This document shows positions 19,230 through 27,742 of a DNA stretch of 64,000 nt, one piece after another. A program made the position numbers and the translations under genes. The DNA lies in NCBI RefSeq assembly GCF_028649455.1, contig NZ_JAQSIO010000004.1, positions 310,001-374,000 on the forward strand, read 5' to 3'. The stretch is from Curvibacter microcysteis. Lineage in GTDB: Bacteria > Pseudomonadota > Gammaproteobacteria > Burkholderiales > Burkholderiaceae_C. Position 1 is the first letter of the stretch, and every line of letters begins with the position of its first letter. The notes under the pieces were generated by a model. The model did not search any database, was not told where the DNA came from, and saw only the letters and a list, made by a program, of their open reading frames with translations.

Positions 19230-20312
19230 TCAGGGCAGCAAGGCCAGGGCCTGCTGGTAAGCGGGCTGCAACATCAGCTCGTCCCAGGTTTGCGGCAGGG
19301 TTTGCGGCAGCAGCGCCAGGCGACGCGATTCACTGTCCAGGCTGGGCTGCCATTGACCGGCGGCGCGCGTGGCCTCCAGGCCCGCCAGGAGCTCGTCAAC
19401 GGCCTCGCCTTGGCCCAGGCTCTGGTTGCACAGCAGCACCAGGTCACAGCCGGCATTCAAGGCCGCCACACCCGCCTCGGTGTAGCTGACCGCACGGCCG
19501 TCCAGGCGGCGCGCGCCTTCCATGCTGAGGTCATCGCTGAAGATGGCGCCGTCAAAGCGCAGTTGGCGGCGCAGGATGTCTTGCAGCCAGCGGCTGGAAA
19601 AGCCGGCCGGGCGCGCATCCACCTTGGGGTAGATGACGTGGGCCGGCATGACGCTGGTCAGCGTGCTGGACAACCAGGGGTAAGGCGCGGCGTCATCGGC
19701 CAGGATGGCCTTGAGACTGCGCTTGTCGACCGGGATCTCGGTGTGCGAATCGGCCTTCACAAAACCGTGGCCCGGGAAGTGTTTGCCGCAGTTGGCCATG
19801 CCGGCTTGCAGCAGGCCTTGCATCAGGCTCTTGGCCAGCAAGGTGACGATGCGCGGGTCGCGGTGGAAGGCACGGTCGCCAATCACGCCGCTCTCGCCCC
19901 AGTCCAGGTCCAGCACCGGGGTGAAGCTGAAATCCACGCCACAGGCGCGCAGCTCGCTGCCCAGGACATAACCGGCCGCCGTGGCCGCGTTGGTGGCCGC
20001 CATGGCCCCTGCGCCGGAGCCGCCCTTTCCGTCGTGCATCCACAGCTCGCCAAAGGCGCGCATGGGCGGCAGGTGGGTGAAACCATCGGTGCGAAAGCGC
20101 TGCACGCGGCCGCCTTCGTGGTCGACGCAGATCAGCAAATCGTCGCGCACCGACTTGATGGCGCTGGCCAGGGACAACAGTTGGGCCCGGTTCTGCCAGT
20201 TGCGCGCGAACAGGATCACCCCGCCGGTGAGCGGGTGGGCCAGGCGGCGGCGGTCGGCGGCGCTCAGTTCGGTGCCGGCCACATCGAGGATCAGGGGGGC
20301 GTGTTCAGTCAT
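19230..20312 (-). CDS. nagZ: Beta-N-acetylhexosaminidase (family GH3)
   Basis: NagZ removes N-acetylglucosamine from anhydromuropeptides during cytoplasmic peptidoglycan recycling. In bacteria with AmpR/AmpC it produces the inducing muropeptide. The 360-residue protein starts at ATG 20312 (MTEHAPLILDVAGTELSAADRRRL). It has the GH3 NagZ features CVDHEGGRVQRF, the flexible-loop motif KHFPGHGFVKADSHTEIP with the catalytic His, and the nucleophile Asp segment GAIFSDDLSMEGA. It is part of the minus-strand series recO-pdxJ-acpS-nagZ, whose order is conserved in Burkholderiales. Confidence 0.95.
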   Translation of the reverse strand: MTEHAPLILDVAGTELSAADRRRLAHPLTGGVILFARNWQNRAQLLSLASAIKSVRDDLLICVDHEGGRVQRFRTDGFTHLPPMRAFGELWMHDGKGGSGAGAMAATNAATAAGYVLGSELRACGVDFSFTPVLDLDWGESGVIGDRAFHRDPRIVTLLAKSLMQGLLQAGMANCGKHFPGHGFVKADSHTEIPVDKRSLKAILADDAAPYPWLSSTLTSVMPAHVIYPKVDARPAGFSSRWLQDILRRQLRFDGAIFSDDLSMEGARRLDGRAVSYTEAGVAALNAGCDLVLLCNQSLGQGEAVDELLAGLEATRAAGQWQPSLDSESRRLALLPQTLPQTWDELMLQPAYQQALALLP

Positions 20313-20353
20313 GGTCTGAAGAAAATTCGAGGTCAATGAAGAAGGTGCTGCAC

Positions 20354-20773
20354 TCAGGACGCACTGGGCGACGACGCAGCGGGGTCATGCTCGACCACCA
20401 CAAAGCTGGCGGCGTAGTCGGTCTCGTCGGTCACGGTGACATGGGCGCGCAGGCCCCGCGCTTCGAACCAGGTTTTCAGTTCGCCGTGCAGCACGATCAC
20501 AGGCTGGCCGCTGGGCAGCTTGGCGATCTCACACGAGCGCCAGGTCATGGGCATGCGCATGCCCATGCCAATGGCCTTGCTGAAGGCTTCCTTGGCCGAA
20601 AACCGCGTGGCCAGGTAGCGCACGCCCCGCGCGGGCCAGCGCTCGGTGCGTTCACGCCAGGCCTGCAACTCGGCCACCGACAGCACGCGCTCGGCAAAGC
20701 GGTCGCCGTGCTGGGCCAGACTGGCCTCGATGCGGCGCACATCGCAAATGTCGGTTCCGATGCCGAAAATCAT
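20354..20773 (-). CDS. acpS: Holo-[acyl-carrier-protein] synthase
   Basis: AcpS transfers 4'-phosphopantetheine from CoA to the serine of acyl carrier protein, which is encoded in this window as acpP. The 139-residue protein starts at ATG 20773 ([19 protein letters not shown]). It carries the Mg-binding [11 protein letters not shown] and the second signature [15 protein letters not shown]. The codons of MGMRMPM form a 22-bp perfect palindrome, listed separately. It follows pdxJ by 17 bases. Confidence 0.96.
   Translation of the reverse strand: MIFGIGTDICDVRRIEASLAQHGDRFAERVLSVAELQAWRERTERWPARGVRYLATRFSAKEAFSKAIGMGMRMPMTWRSCEIAKLPSGQPVIVLHGELKTWFEARGLRAHVTVTDETDYAASFVVVEHDPAASSPSAS
20546..20567. 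repeat. 22-bp perfect palindrome within acpS
   Basis: CATGGGCATGC (20546-20556) is followed directly by its exact reverse complement (20557-20567). It encodes alternating Met residues in AcpS and contains several CATG and GCATGC steps. Confidence 0.9.
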
Positions 20774-20790
20774 GGTTTGCCGGGCTCGAC

Positions 20791-21564
20791 TCAGGCGGGC
20801 TGGGCCGCGCGGATGCAACGCAGATAGTCCGGCACCGTGGCGCTGTAGCCCAGCTCCAGCGCGTCGGCGATCAGAGCGTGGCCAATCGACACCTCTTGCA
20901 CCCCAGGGACGCCGCGCAAGAAGGTGGTGAGGTTGTCGCGCGACAGGTCATGCCCAGCATTGATGCCCAAGCCCACCGCCAGCGCTGCTTTCGCGGTGGC
21001 CGCAAACTGGGCCAGCACGGCGGCTTCGTCGGGCGTGCCATGGGCGCGGGCCCAGGACTCGGTGTAGAGCTCCACGCGGTCGGCCCCCAGGGCGCGAGCC
21101 GCGGCCATGGCCTCGGGCACGGGGTCCATGAACAGGCTGACGCGCACGCCCAAGGCACGGGTCTCGGCGATCAGGGGGCGCAGTCGCTCGGCGTCCTGCG
21201 GAAAGGTCCACCCGTGGTCGCTGGTGAACTGGCCTTCGGTGTCGGGCACAAACGTGGCCTGGTGGGGGCGCAGGGTGCGAACAAAGTCCATCAGGTTGTG
21301 GAAGGGGTTGCCTTCGATGTTGAACTCGGCCTGCGGCCATTGCTTCAGCAACTCGGACAGCTCGTGCACATCACCGGCACGCACATGGCGCTCGTCTGGA
21401 CGCGGGTGCACGGTGATGCCCGCTGCCCCGGCCTGCAGGCACTGGGTGGCCGCCCGACTGAGGCTGGGAATGCCCAGGTGGCGGGTGTTGCGCACCAGGG
21501 CCACCTTGTTGAGGTTGACCGACAGCGCGGTGAGCGGTGAGGTGGCGGAGGTCGCTTGGTTCAT
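20791..21564 (-). CDS. pdxJ: Pyridoxine 5'-phosphate synthase
   Basis: PdxJ condenses 1-deoxyxylulose 5-phosphate with 3-amino-2-oxopropyl phosphate to pyridoxine 5'-phosphate, the last ring-forming step of vitamin B6 synthesis. The 257-residue TIM-barrel protein has [15 protein letters not shown], the [17 protein letters not shown] segment with the active-site His, EFNIEGNP, and [16 protein letters not shown] 21564 overlaps the recO stop (ATGA), which indicates coupling. Length is normal for the family. Confidence 0.96.
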   Translation of the reverse strand: MNQATSATSPLTALSVNLNKVALVRNTRHLGIPSLSRAATQCLQAGAAGITVHPRPDERHVRAGDVHELSELLKQWPQAEFNIEGNPFHNLMDFVRTLRPHQATFVPDTEGQFTSDHGWTFPQDAERLRPLIAETRALGVRVSLFMDPVPEAMAAARALGADRVELYTESWARAHGTPDEAAVLAQFAATAKAALAVGLGINAGHDLSRDNLTTFLRGVPGVQEVSIGHALIADALELGYSATVPDYLRCIRAAQPA

Positions 21565-22316
21565 AGATTTTGCAGATCGATCATGAGTTGCCGCGTGCGC
21601 AGCGAACCGCAATGGTAGTGGAGCAAGGCGCGCAATTGCGGCTTGAGCTCAGCCGAGCGCTCGGCCGTGGCGACCAAGGTGGCGGCAAGCGGTGGTTCTT
21701 GCTCCAAAGCGGACTGCAAACTTTGCCACCAGATGCCAGGCAAGGCACCCCGGTCCTGGGCCCGGGCCTCGCGCAAACCACCTTCGGCGACCAGCACATA
21801 GTGCGCCTCGTCACGCAGAGGGGCCAAGGTGGCGGTCTGGGTGTTGAGCTCGGGCAGCAGGCCCACGTCGCGCAACAGCACCAGTTCGAAGGCCCGCAGC
21901 ACGGGTTGCAAGGCCTCGCCATGCTCGGAGGCCAGCACACGCACCACGGCGGCGTAGGCATCGAACAAGCCAGGGTGGGGATCGTCGCGCGCCAGCAGGC
22001 GCATCAGCAGCTCGTTGAGGTAGTAGCCCGACAGCAGGGCGTCGCCCACAGGCATGATGTGCCCGCCCACCCAGTCAGCCCCCTTGAGGGTGTGGATTTC
22101 GGCGTTCTCGTCGGGCGACAGGCTGTAGTTCAGGCGCAGAGGCTGCAGCGGCAACAACACCGGTCGGAAGTTGGAGCTCGGGCGCTTGGCCCCTTTGGCC
22201 ACCAGCGCCTGACGACCGTGGCGGCGTGTGAACACCTCCAGAATCAGACTGGATTCACTCCAGTCGTAGCGGTGCAGGACAAAGGCCGGTTCATCGGCAA
22301 TGCGCTTGGTGGCCAT
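21561..22316 (-). CDS. recO: DNA repair protein RecO
   Basis: RecO anneals single strands and, with RecR, loads RecA onto SSB-coated gaps (RecF pathway). The 251-residue protein has the N-terminal OB fold ([27 protein letters not shown], then LVAKGAKRP) and the helical C-terminal domain ([24 protein letters not shown]). No zinc-binding Cys cluster is visible, as is usual in proteobacterial RecO. It follows era by 52 bases and overlaps pdxJ by 4. Confidence 0.94.
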   Translation of the reverse strand: MATKRIADEPAFVLHRYDWSESSLILEVFTRRHGRQALVAKGAKRPSSNFRPVLLPLQPLRLNYSLSPDENAEIHTLKGADWVGGHIMPVGDALLSGYYLNELLMRLLARDDPHPGLFDAYAAVVRVLASEHGEALQPVLRAFELVLLRDVGLLPELNTQTATLAPLRDEAHYVLVAEGGLREARAQDRGALPGIWWQSLQSALEQEPPLAATLVATAERSAELKPQLRALLHYHCGSLRTRQLMIDLQNL

Positions 22317-22368
22317 GGTTCAGGCCACCTGCCAGGGTGACTGGCAGGCAGAACCCCGCTGGGGGGCT

Positions 22369-23355
22369 TCACTCGTAGCCAAAGCTCCGCACCCGGGCTT
22401 CATCATCGGCCCAGCCGGAACGCACCTTGACCCACAGTTCCAGGAAGACCTTGGCGTCCATGAGCTTTTCCAGCTCTTGGCGCGCCTCGGTGCCGATGCG
22501 CTTGAGGCGCTCGCCCTTGTCACCGATCACCATGGCCTTGTGGCCATCGCGTTCGACCACGATGGTGGCGGAGATGCGCACCATGCGGCCGTGGTTCTTG
22601 CTCTTTTCCTCGTCGAACTTGTCGATCACCACGGTCGAGGTGTAGGGCAACTCGTCGCCGGTGAAACGGAACAACTTTTCGCGCACGGTTTCAGAGGCCA
22701 GGAACTTCTCGCTGCGGTCGGTCAGTTCGTCTTCCGCGTAGAACCAGGCTTGTTCGGGCAGGTACTTTTCGCAGATGCCGAACAGGCGCTCGATGTCGCC
22801 CTTGTTCTTGGCCGACATGGGCACGAACTCGTTGAAGGGGTGACGCTCCTGCATGCTCTTGAGCCACGGGGCCAGCTCGGCACGGCGGTTCACGGTGTCG
22901 AGCTTGTTGGCCACCAACAAGGCGGGAATGCCCGGCTTGAGCAGGGACAGCACCTTGGCATCGGCCAGGGTGAAGTTGCCGGCCTCGACCACAAACAACA
23001 CCAGGTCCACGTCGCCGATGGCACCCATGACCGTCTTGTTCAGCGACTTGTTGAGGGCCGTGCTGTGCCGGGTCTGGAAGCCGGGCGTATCAACAAACAC
23101 ATACTGGGTTTGGTGCAGTGTGCGGATGCCGGTGATGCGGTGGCGCGTGGTCTGGGCCTTGCGCGAGGTGATGCTGATCTTTTGGCCGACCAAGGCATTG
23201 AGCAAGGTGGATTTGCCCACGTTGGGCTTGCCCACGATGGCGATGACGCCACAGCGCTGGCCATCCACGGCAGGCGCGACGGCCGGCTTGGCGGCGGCCA
23301 ACATGGCCTCCAGATCGAGGTCGTTACCCGCTACAGGCTTGCTTGCGTCGTTCAT
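22369..23355 (-). CDS. era: GTPase Era
   Basis: Era is an essential GTPase that binds the 3' end of 16S rRNA and helps 30S maturation. The 328-residue protein carries G1 [10 protein letters not shown]3 DTPGF, G4 NKLD and G5 SAK. Its C-terminal KH domain includes [17 protein letters not shown] polar N-terminal extension of about 30 residues precedes G1, longer than in the enteric protein and common in Burkholderiales. The start overlaps the rnc stop by 4 bases; the rnc-era pair is a conserved operon. Confidence 0.97.
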   Translation of the reverse strand: MNDASKPVAGNDLDLEAMLAAAKPAVAPAVDGQRCGVIAIVGKPNVGKSTLLNALVGQKISITSRKAQTTRHRITGIRTLHQTQYVFVDTPGFQTRHSTALNKSLNKTVMGAIGDVDLVLFVVEAGNFTLADAKVLSLLKPGIPALLVANKLDTVNRRAELAPWLKSMQERHPFNEFVPMSAKNKGDIERLFGICEKYLPEQAWFYAEDELTDRSEKFLASETVREKLFRFTGDELPYTSTVVIDKFDEEKSKNHGRMVRISATIVVERDGHKAMVIGDKGERLKRIGTEARQELEKLMDAKVFLELWVKVRSGWADDEARVRSFGYE

Positions 23356-24035
23356 TTTTGTGTCGCTTTCAGGGTGAGCAGCATGGCTGCAGCAGCGGCC
23401 TGTTCACCGGCGCGCCGGGAACCCCCAATGCCTCGCTCAGTCAGGCCCAATTCGGGGATTTCGCACTCAACGTCGAAGGTTTGGCGGTGCGCCGCGCCTG
23501 TGGTGGCCACCACGCGGTAAGTCGGCACTTTCATTTTGCGGCCCTGCAACCACTCCTGCAAGCCGGTTTTGGGGTCTTTGCCCATGGCCTGCATTTGCGG
23601 GTTGATCTCCACGCCCTGGAACAGGCGGTGGACCAAAGCCTCGGCCGGGCCGTAACCGGCATCGACAAAGACGGCGCCCAGCAAAGCTTCCAGCGCATCG
23701 GCCAGGATGGAGGGGCGTTGTTGCCCGCCCGAGCGGGTTTCCCCCTCACCCAAACGCAAAACGTTGGGCAGGTCCAGCCCCAAGGCCAACTGGTGCAAGG
23801 TGTCTTGCTTGACCAAGTTGGCCCGGGTGCGCGAGAGGTCGCCCTCAGCCAGCGCGCCCAGGCGCTGGTACAGCAAGCCGGCGACCGCCAGGTTGAGCAC
23901 CGAGTCGCCGAGGAATTCGAGGCGTTCGTTGTGATCGGCCGAAAAGCTGCGGTGCGTGACAGCCCGCTGCAAAAGTTTCGGATCGGAAAAGACGTGTTGC
24001 AGCCGTTGCTGCAAACTTTGAAGTCGAGGGTCCAC
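23352..24035 (-). CDS. rnc: Ribonuclease III
   Basis: RNase III cleaves double-stranded RNA, including the rRNA precursor and many mRNAs. The 227-residue protein has the signature [17 protein letters not shown] with the metal-binding Glu and Asp, the second acidic site [16 protein letters not shown], and a C-terminal double-stranded-RNA-binding domain ([17 protein letters not shown]... [15 protein letters not shown]). It directly abuts the DUF4845 gene (start at the base before that gene's stop) and overlaps era by 4 bases. Confidence 0.97.
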   Translation of the reverse strand: MDPRLQSLQQRLQHVFSDPKLLQRAVTHRSFSADHNERLEFLGDSVLNLAVAGLLYQRLGALAEGDLSRTRANLVKQDTLHQLALGLDLPNVLRLGEGETRSGGQQRPSILADALEALLGAVFVDAGYGPAEALVHRLFQGVEINPQMQAMGKDPKTGLQEWLQGRKMKVPTYRVVATTGAAHRQTFDVECEIPELGLTERGIGGSRRAGEQAAAAAMLLTLKATQK

Positions 24036-24398
24036 CTAGTTGGTCTGTGCGCTGTATTTCATGACCAGGTACGCTGGTCCAACGAGGTGGATTTCACGGG
24101 TGTAGGCAAAACCCACCACCACTTTGTCACCCACCTTGCGAATGTCCAGGTCCTTGCCAGAGATCGAGCTGATGTCGTCAATGGCTGCAGCCCGGTCAAA
24201 AATTTGCTGGACTTCCAGCACGGTCGAACCCACCTTGGCGCGCTCGATGGCCTTTTTGGCCGCCACGTACTCGATGCCCGTGGGCACGACCTGGGCCGTG
24301 ACCACCATGGTCGACACGATCAGGGCCGCCACCAGCACCAGGCTGATGAAGGACAGGCCGCGTTGCTGCGAGCGCGGGGCCCGGTTCGACTGTTTCAT
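24036..24398 (-). CDS. DUF4845 domain membrane protein
   Basis: A 120-residue protein starts at ATG 24398 (MKQSNRAPRSQQRGLSFISL). One N-terminal membrane span at about 18-38 (LSFISLVLVAALIVSTMVV) is followed by a periplasmic domain with the DUF4845 pattern (IEYVAAKKAIERAKVG... ISGKDLDIRKVGDKVVVGFAYTREIHLVGPAYLVMKY). The function is unknown. The RGLS-F-I-L start and single span resemble a pilin-like leader. The fixed place between lepB and rnc in betaproteobacteria suggests a role linked to protein export or envelope assembly, but that is inference. Confidence 0.85.
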   Translation of the reverse strand: MKQSNRAPRSQQRGLSFISLVLVAALIVSTMVVTAQVVPTGIEYVAAKKAIERAKVGSTVLEVQQIFDRAAAIDDISSISGKDLDIRKVGDKVVVGFAYTREIHLVGPAYLVMKYSAQTN

Positions 24399-24433
24399 GG
24401 ATGCACTCTTCCTGCCCTTTGGCACTTGATCAA

Positions 24434-25417
24434 TCAATTGAAGGATCCGATGCGTTTGAGGTTGCCGAAGTTCATCCAGACAAAGAAGGCCTTGCCCACG
24501 ATGTTGCTGTCGGGCACAAAGCCCCAATAGCGCGAATCGAGGGAATTATCACGGTTATCCCCCATCATGAAATAGTGACCTTCCGGTACTTTGCAACGAA
24601 CTCCTTCAATGGAGTAGTGGCAGTTGTCCTTGAACGGGAAGTTGTCCACGCCAGGCACAAAAGCCGGGCGATCCGGGTCGTTGAGCAGGCGATGGGGGTG
24701 GGTGCCCAGTTGCTCTTCAAACTGCTTGAAGTAGCGCACGGCGTCTTCATCAAAGAAGTCCGGAAGGGCCTTGGTCTCGATGGCCTGGCCATTGATGGTC
24801 AGGCGCTTGTTGAGGTAGGCCACCTCGTCACCCGGCACACCGACCACGCGCTTGATGTAGTCCAGCGAGGGCTTGGGCGGGTAGCGAAACACCATCACGT
24901 CACCACGCTGCGGTGCATTGCCTTCGGTGATCTTCTTGTTGATCACGGGCAGGCGGATGCCGTAGGTGAACTTGTTGACCAAGATGAGGTCGCCCACCAG
25001 CAGGGTCGGGATCATGGAGCCGGAGGGAATTTTGAAGGGCTCGAACAAAAACGAGCGCAACACAAACACGGCTGCGATGACCGGGAACAGGCCGGCGGTC
25101 CAGTCCAACCACCAGGGCTGCATCAAGAGTTTGACCTTGGCGTCTTCCACGTCGCCATCCACCTGCTGAATGCCCATGCGGGTCAGCTCTTCGCGGCGCT
25201 GCACTTGCGCGGCCTCAATGGCTTGCGCGGCCTGCCGGCGACGCGGCAAGAAGTACAGGCGCTCGGCCAACCAATAAGCCCCCGTCACCGAAGTGGCCAA
25301 GAACAGGAGGAGCGCGAAGTTGCCCTCGATGCCGCCAATGTTGAGGTACCAAGCCCCCACATAAGCGGCGAAACCGGCCAGGATCAGGGCGGTGATGGTG
25401 GACATGATGCTCATCAT
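24434..25417 (-). CDS. lepB: Signal peptidase I
   Basis: LepB cleaves signal peptides from exported proteins at the outer face of the inner membrane. The 327-residue protein has N-terminal hydrophobic segments (about 6-26 and 34-58) and another anchoring span before the catalytic domain. The nucleophile Ser lies in the box PSGSMIPTL and the general-base Lys in [11 protein letters not shown]. The C-terminal box [14 protein letters not shown] is present. ATG 25417 overlaps the lepA stop (ATGA), the classic lepA-lepB operon. Confidence 0.96.
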   Translation of the reverse strand: MMSIMSTITALILAGFAAYVGAWYLNIGGIEGNFALLLFLATSVTGAYWLAERLYFLPRRRQAAQAIEAAQVQRREELTRMGIQQVDGDVEDAKVKLLMQPWWLDWTAGLFPVIAAVFVLRSFLFEPFKIPSGSMIPTLLVGDLILVNKFTYGIRLPVINKKITEGNAPQRGDVMVFRYPPKPSLDYIKRVVGVPGDEVAYLNKRLTINGQAIETKALPDFFDEDAVRYFKQFEEQLGTHPHRLLNDPDRPAFVPGVDNFPFKDNCHYSIEGVRCKVPEGHYFMMGDNRDNSLDSRYWGFVPDSNIVGKAFFVWMNFGNLKRIGSFN

Positions 25418-27222
25418 TCCTCCACCTGCAAAATGGCCAGAAAGGCTTCTTGCGGCACTTCGACCGAGCCGATTTGCTTCATGCGCTTCTTACCTGCCTT
25501 CTGCTTCTCGAGGAGCTTGCGCTTGCGGGTGATGTCACCGCCGTAGCACTTGGCCAGCACGTTCTTGCGCAAGGCCTTGATGGTTTCACGGGCAATGATG
25601 TTGGCGCCGATGGCGGCCTGGATGGCCACATCGAACATCTGGCGGCTGATGATTTCGCGCATCTTGGCGGCCACGGCACGGCCCCGGTACTGAGCTTGGG
25701 TGCGGTGAACGATGATGGACAAGGCATCGACCTTCTCGCCATTGAGCAAGATGTCGACCTTCACCACGTCAGAGGCGCGGTACTCCTTGAACTCATAGTC
25801 CATGGAGGCATAGCCCCGGCTGACCGACTTGAGCTTGTCGAAGAAGTCCAGCACGATTTCGCCCAACGGCATTTCATAGGTCAGCATGACCTGGCGACCG
25901 TGGTAGGCCATGTTCATCTGAACGCCGCGCTTTTGGTTGGCCAGCGTCATCACCGCGCCCACGTAATCTTGCGGCATGTAGAGGTGCACGGTCACGATGG
26001 GCTCGCGGATCTCCTGCATGCGGCCCTGGTCGGGCATCTTGGCGGGGTTCTCGACCATGATGACTTCGCCATCGCCCTTGACCACTTCGTAGACCACGCT
26101 GGGTGCGGTGGTGATCAGGTCTTGGTCGAATTCGCGTTCCAGGCGCTCTTGCACGATTTCCATGTGCAGCAAACCCAGGAAGCCACAACGGAAACCAAAG
26201 CCCAGGGCCTGCGAGACTTCGGGCTCGAAGTGCAGCGAAGAGTCGTTGAGCTTGAGTTTTTCCAGGCTGTCGCGCAGCGAGTCGTACTGGTTGGCTTCGG
26301 TCGGGTACAGACCGGCAAACACCTGGGGCTGGATTTCCTTGAAACCTGGCAAGGCCGAACTGGCAGGGCCCAGGTTGTTGGGCAGCTTTTTCTCAAGCGT
26401 GATGGTGTCGCCGACCTTGGCGGCCTGCAACTCCTTGATGCCCGCAATGATGTAACCCACCTCACCGGCCTCGAGCGAGTCGCGCGGCACGTTGGTCGGC
26501 GTGAACACACCGAGGTTGTCGGCGTTGTAGACCGTGCCGGTGGCCATCATCTTGAAGCGCTCGCCCTTGCCCAGGCGGCCGTCGACCACGCGCACCAGCA
26601 TCACCACACCCACGTAGGTGTCGAACCAGCTGTCCACGATCATGGCGCGCAGCGGCGCGTTCGGGTTGCCCTTGGGAGCGGGGATGCGGGCCACCACGGC
26701 TTCCAGGATGTCCTCAATGCCCATGCCGCTCTTGGCCGAGCAAGGAATGGCATCGGTCGCATCGATGCCGATCACGTCTTCAATTTCGGCCTTGGCATTG
26801 TCTGGATCGGCCTGCGGCAAATCCATCTTGTTGAGCACCGGCACCACCTCAACACCCAGGTCGAGCGCGGTGTAGCAGTTGGCCACGGTCTGGGCTTCCA
26901 CGCCTTGCGAGGCGTCGACCACCAACAGCGCGCCTTCGCAAGCAGAGAGGGAGCGGCTGACCTCATAGGAGAAGTCGACGTGGCCGGGCGTGTCGATCAA
27001 ATTGAGGTTGTAAACCTGGCCGTCCTTGGCCTTGTAGTGCAGCGCAGCGGTCTGCGCCTTGATGGTTATCCCACGCTCTTTTTCGATGTCCATCGAGTCG
27101 AGCACCTGGGCCTCCATCTCGCGCTCTTCCAGGCCGCCGCAGCGCTGGATCAAGCGGTCTGCCAGCGTTGACTTGCCGTGGTCGATGTGGGCAATGATCG
27201 AGAAATTTCTGATGTGATTCAT
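25414..27222 (-). CDS. lepA: Elongation factor 4 (back-translocating GTPase)
   Basis: LepA/EF4 is a ribosome-bound translational GTPase implicated in back-translocation and 30S biogenesis under stress. The 602-residue protein starts at ATG 27222 ([24 protein letters not shown]). It has G1 [10 protein letters not shown]3 DTPGH, G4 NKMD, an EF-G-like domain II, and the LepA-specific C-terminal domain ([19 protein letters not shown]). It is preceded by the 520-base non-coding region. The terminator at 27269-27299 lies upstream of its start, so its promoter must lie inside the last 45 bases or transcripts must read through. Confidence 0.97.
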   Translation of the reverse strand: MNHIRNFSIIAHIDHGKSTLADRLIQRCGGLEEREMEAQVLDSMDIEKERGITIKAQTAALHYKAKDGQVYNLNLIDTPGHVDFSYEVSRSLSACEGALLVVDASQGVEAQTVANCYTALDLGVEVVPVLNKMDLPQADPDNAKAEIEDVIGIDATDAIPCSAKSGMGIEDILEAVVARIPAPKGNPNAPLRAMIVDSWFDTYVGVVMLVRVVDGRLGKGERFKMMATGTVYNADNLGVFTPTNVPRDSLEAGEVGYIIAGIKELQAAKVGDTITLEKKLPNNLGPASSALPGFKEIQPQVFAGLYPTEANQYDSLRDSLEKLKLNDSSLHFEPEVSQALGFGFRCGFLGLLHMEIVQERLEREFDQDLITTAPSVVYEVVKGDGEVIMVENPAKMPDQGRMQEIREPIVTVHLYMPQDYVGAVMTLANQKRGVQMNMAYHGRQVMLTYEMPLGEIVLDFFDKLKSVSRGYASMDYEFKEYRASDVVKVDILLNGEKVDALSIIVHRTQAQYRGRAVAAKMREIISRQMFDVAIQAAIGANIIARETIKALRKNVLAKCYGGDITRKRKLLEKQKAGKKRMKQIGSVEVPQEAFLAILQVEE

Positions 27223-27265
27223 CAACGGGAACGCTTAAGTAATTGAATTATCTGGGGGAGACCCA

Positions 27266-27299
27266 ATAAAAAAGGGCGCGTCTGGTAGCGACGCGCCCT
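27266..27299 (-). terminator. Strong intrinsic terminator, minus strand, upstream of lepA
   Basis: AGGGCGCGTC (27273-27282) pairs perfectly with GACGCGCCCT (27290-27299) around a 7-base loop. The six A residues on the plus strand at 27268-27273 give a U tract on the minus-strand RNA. The nearest upstream minus-strand gene, mucD, ends 444 bases before it, so it may end an independent small transcript. Confidence 0.88.
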
Positions 27300-27345
27300 G
27301 AACCAACAATCTATGGCAACTGCGATAGTTGGAGCTTCATTGTAG
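27268..27345 (-). ncRNA. Candidate small RNA (possible longer form from about 27556)
   Basis: The minus strand has a TACAAT hexamer (plus-strand positions 27339-27344), then about 60 bases, then the strong terminator at 27266-27299. This gives a transcript of about 65-75 nt. Its 5' part can fold (CCAAC...GTTGG around 27303-27332). A second possible promoter lies farther upstream: TAGAAT at 27563-27568 with TTGGGG at 27586-27591, 17-bp spacing. It would give a form of about 290 nt. No protein-coding potential or known RNA family was recognised. The -35 of the nearer promoter is poor, so this is a hypothesis. Confidence 0.35.
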
Positions 27346-27391
27346 GCAAAAAGCCTGGGACGTACAGCCCGAGAAGGGCCAGAGCCACGGC

Positions 27392-27407
27392 GTTGCAGCG
27401 CTGCAAC
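27392..27407. repeat. 16-bp perfect palindrome
   Basis: GTTGCAGC followed directly by GCTGCAAC. It sits 7 bases before the DnaA-box-like array and could be a site for a dimeric regulator. Confidence 0.8.
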
Positions 27408-27414
27408 AGGCAGT

Positions 27415-27493
27415 TTATACACATCTTATCAACAGGTTCGGTTGATGAGTTTCTGGACAACTTGTGGGTGATCTGTGGATCACCTGTGCCCAG
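27415..27493. promoter_or_regulatory. Array of DnaA-box-like motifs with 11-bp phasing
   Basis: On the plus strand are TTATACACA (27415-27423, fits TTATNCACA exactly) and TTATCAACA (27426-27434, one mismatch), 11 bp apart. On the minus strand, plus-strand words start at 27452 (TCTGGACAA), 27463 (TGTGGGTGA), 27474 (TGTGGATCA, one mismatch to TGTGGATAA) and 27485 (TGTGCCCAG), again every 11 bp. GGTGATC and GATCACC around TGTG also make a 7-bp inverted repeat (27467-27484). An AT-rich stretch follows at about 27570-27690. The layout resembles DnaA-binding clusters. Whether DnaA binds is untested. Confidence 0.45.
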
Positions 27494-27707
27494 CTGGTCG
27501 GTATCCCGCATCGTGGTTTTTGGTCTTCTCGATATGCCAAAGCGCATCGGTCAACAAGCTGCATTCTACCCAAACAAGGAATTAACCCCAAAATTTGTGA
27601 GCGAGCGCAAACTTACAAAAAAAAGGTATCCGGCTTGAAAAAAATTTGCAAAATGCCAAACAAACCTGACTGAACAGACCATCAATTCCGACTGTCGCCA
27701 GGGGGCA

Positions 27708-27733
27708 CAGCGGGAGGCGCCCCCCCCCCGCTG
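27708..27733 (-). terminator. Weak hairpin after mucD containing a C10 run
   Basis: CAGCGGG (27708-27714) pairs with CCCGCTG (27727-27733) just downstream of the mucD stop on the minus strand. There is no U tract. The loop includes part of a run of ten C (27720-27729). Confidence 0.35.
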
Positions 27734-27742
27734 CGGCTCAGA

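Larger units (their letters stand above)
27223..27742. other. 520-base non-coding region between mucD and lepA
   Basis: No open frame here has family features; the short frames are Arg/Leu-rich noise. The region contains the minus-strand terminator, a palindrome, the DnaA-box-like array, a possible minus-strand promoter (TTGGGG/TAGAAT, 27563-27591), an AT-rich tract with A8 and A7 runs (27570-27690), and a C10 run next to mucD. Base composition is clearly lower in GC than its surroundings from about 27410 to 27690. Confidence 0.8.

Noticed and set aside
27222-27547. Short minus-strand frames in the mucD-lepA gap, considered as a possible thiol-disulfide or glutaredoxin gene
   Set aside because: No CxxC thioredoxin-fold motif, no ribosome-binding site, and composition is not gene-like. 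The gap is better treated as non-coding.
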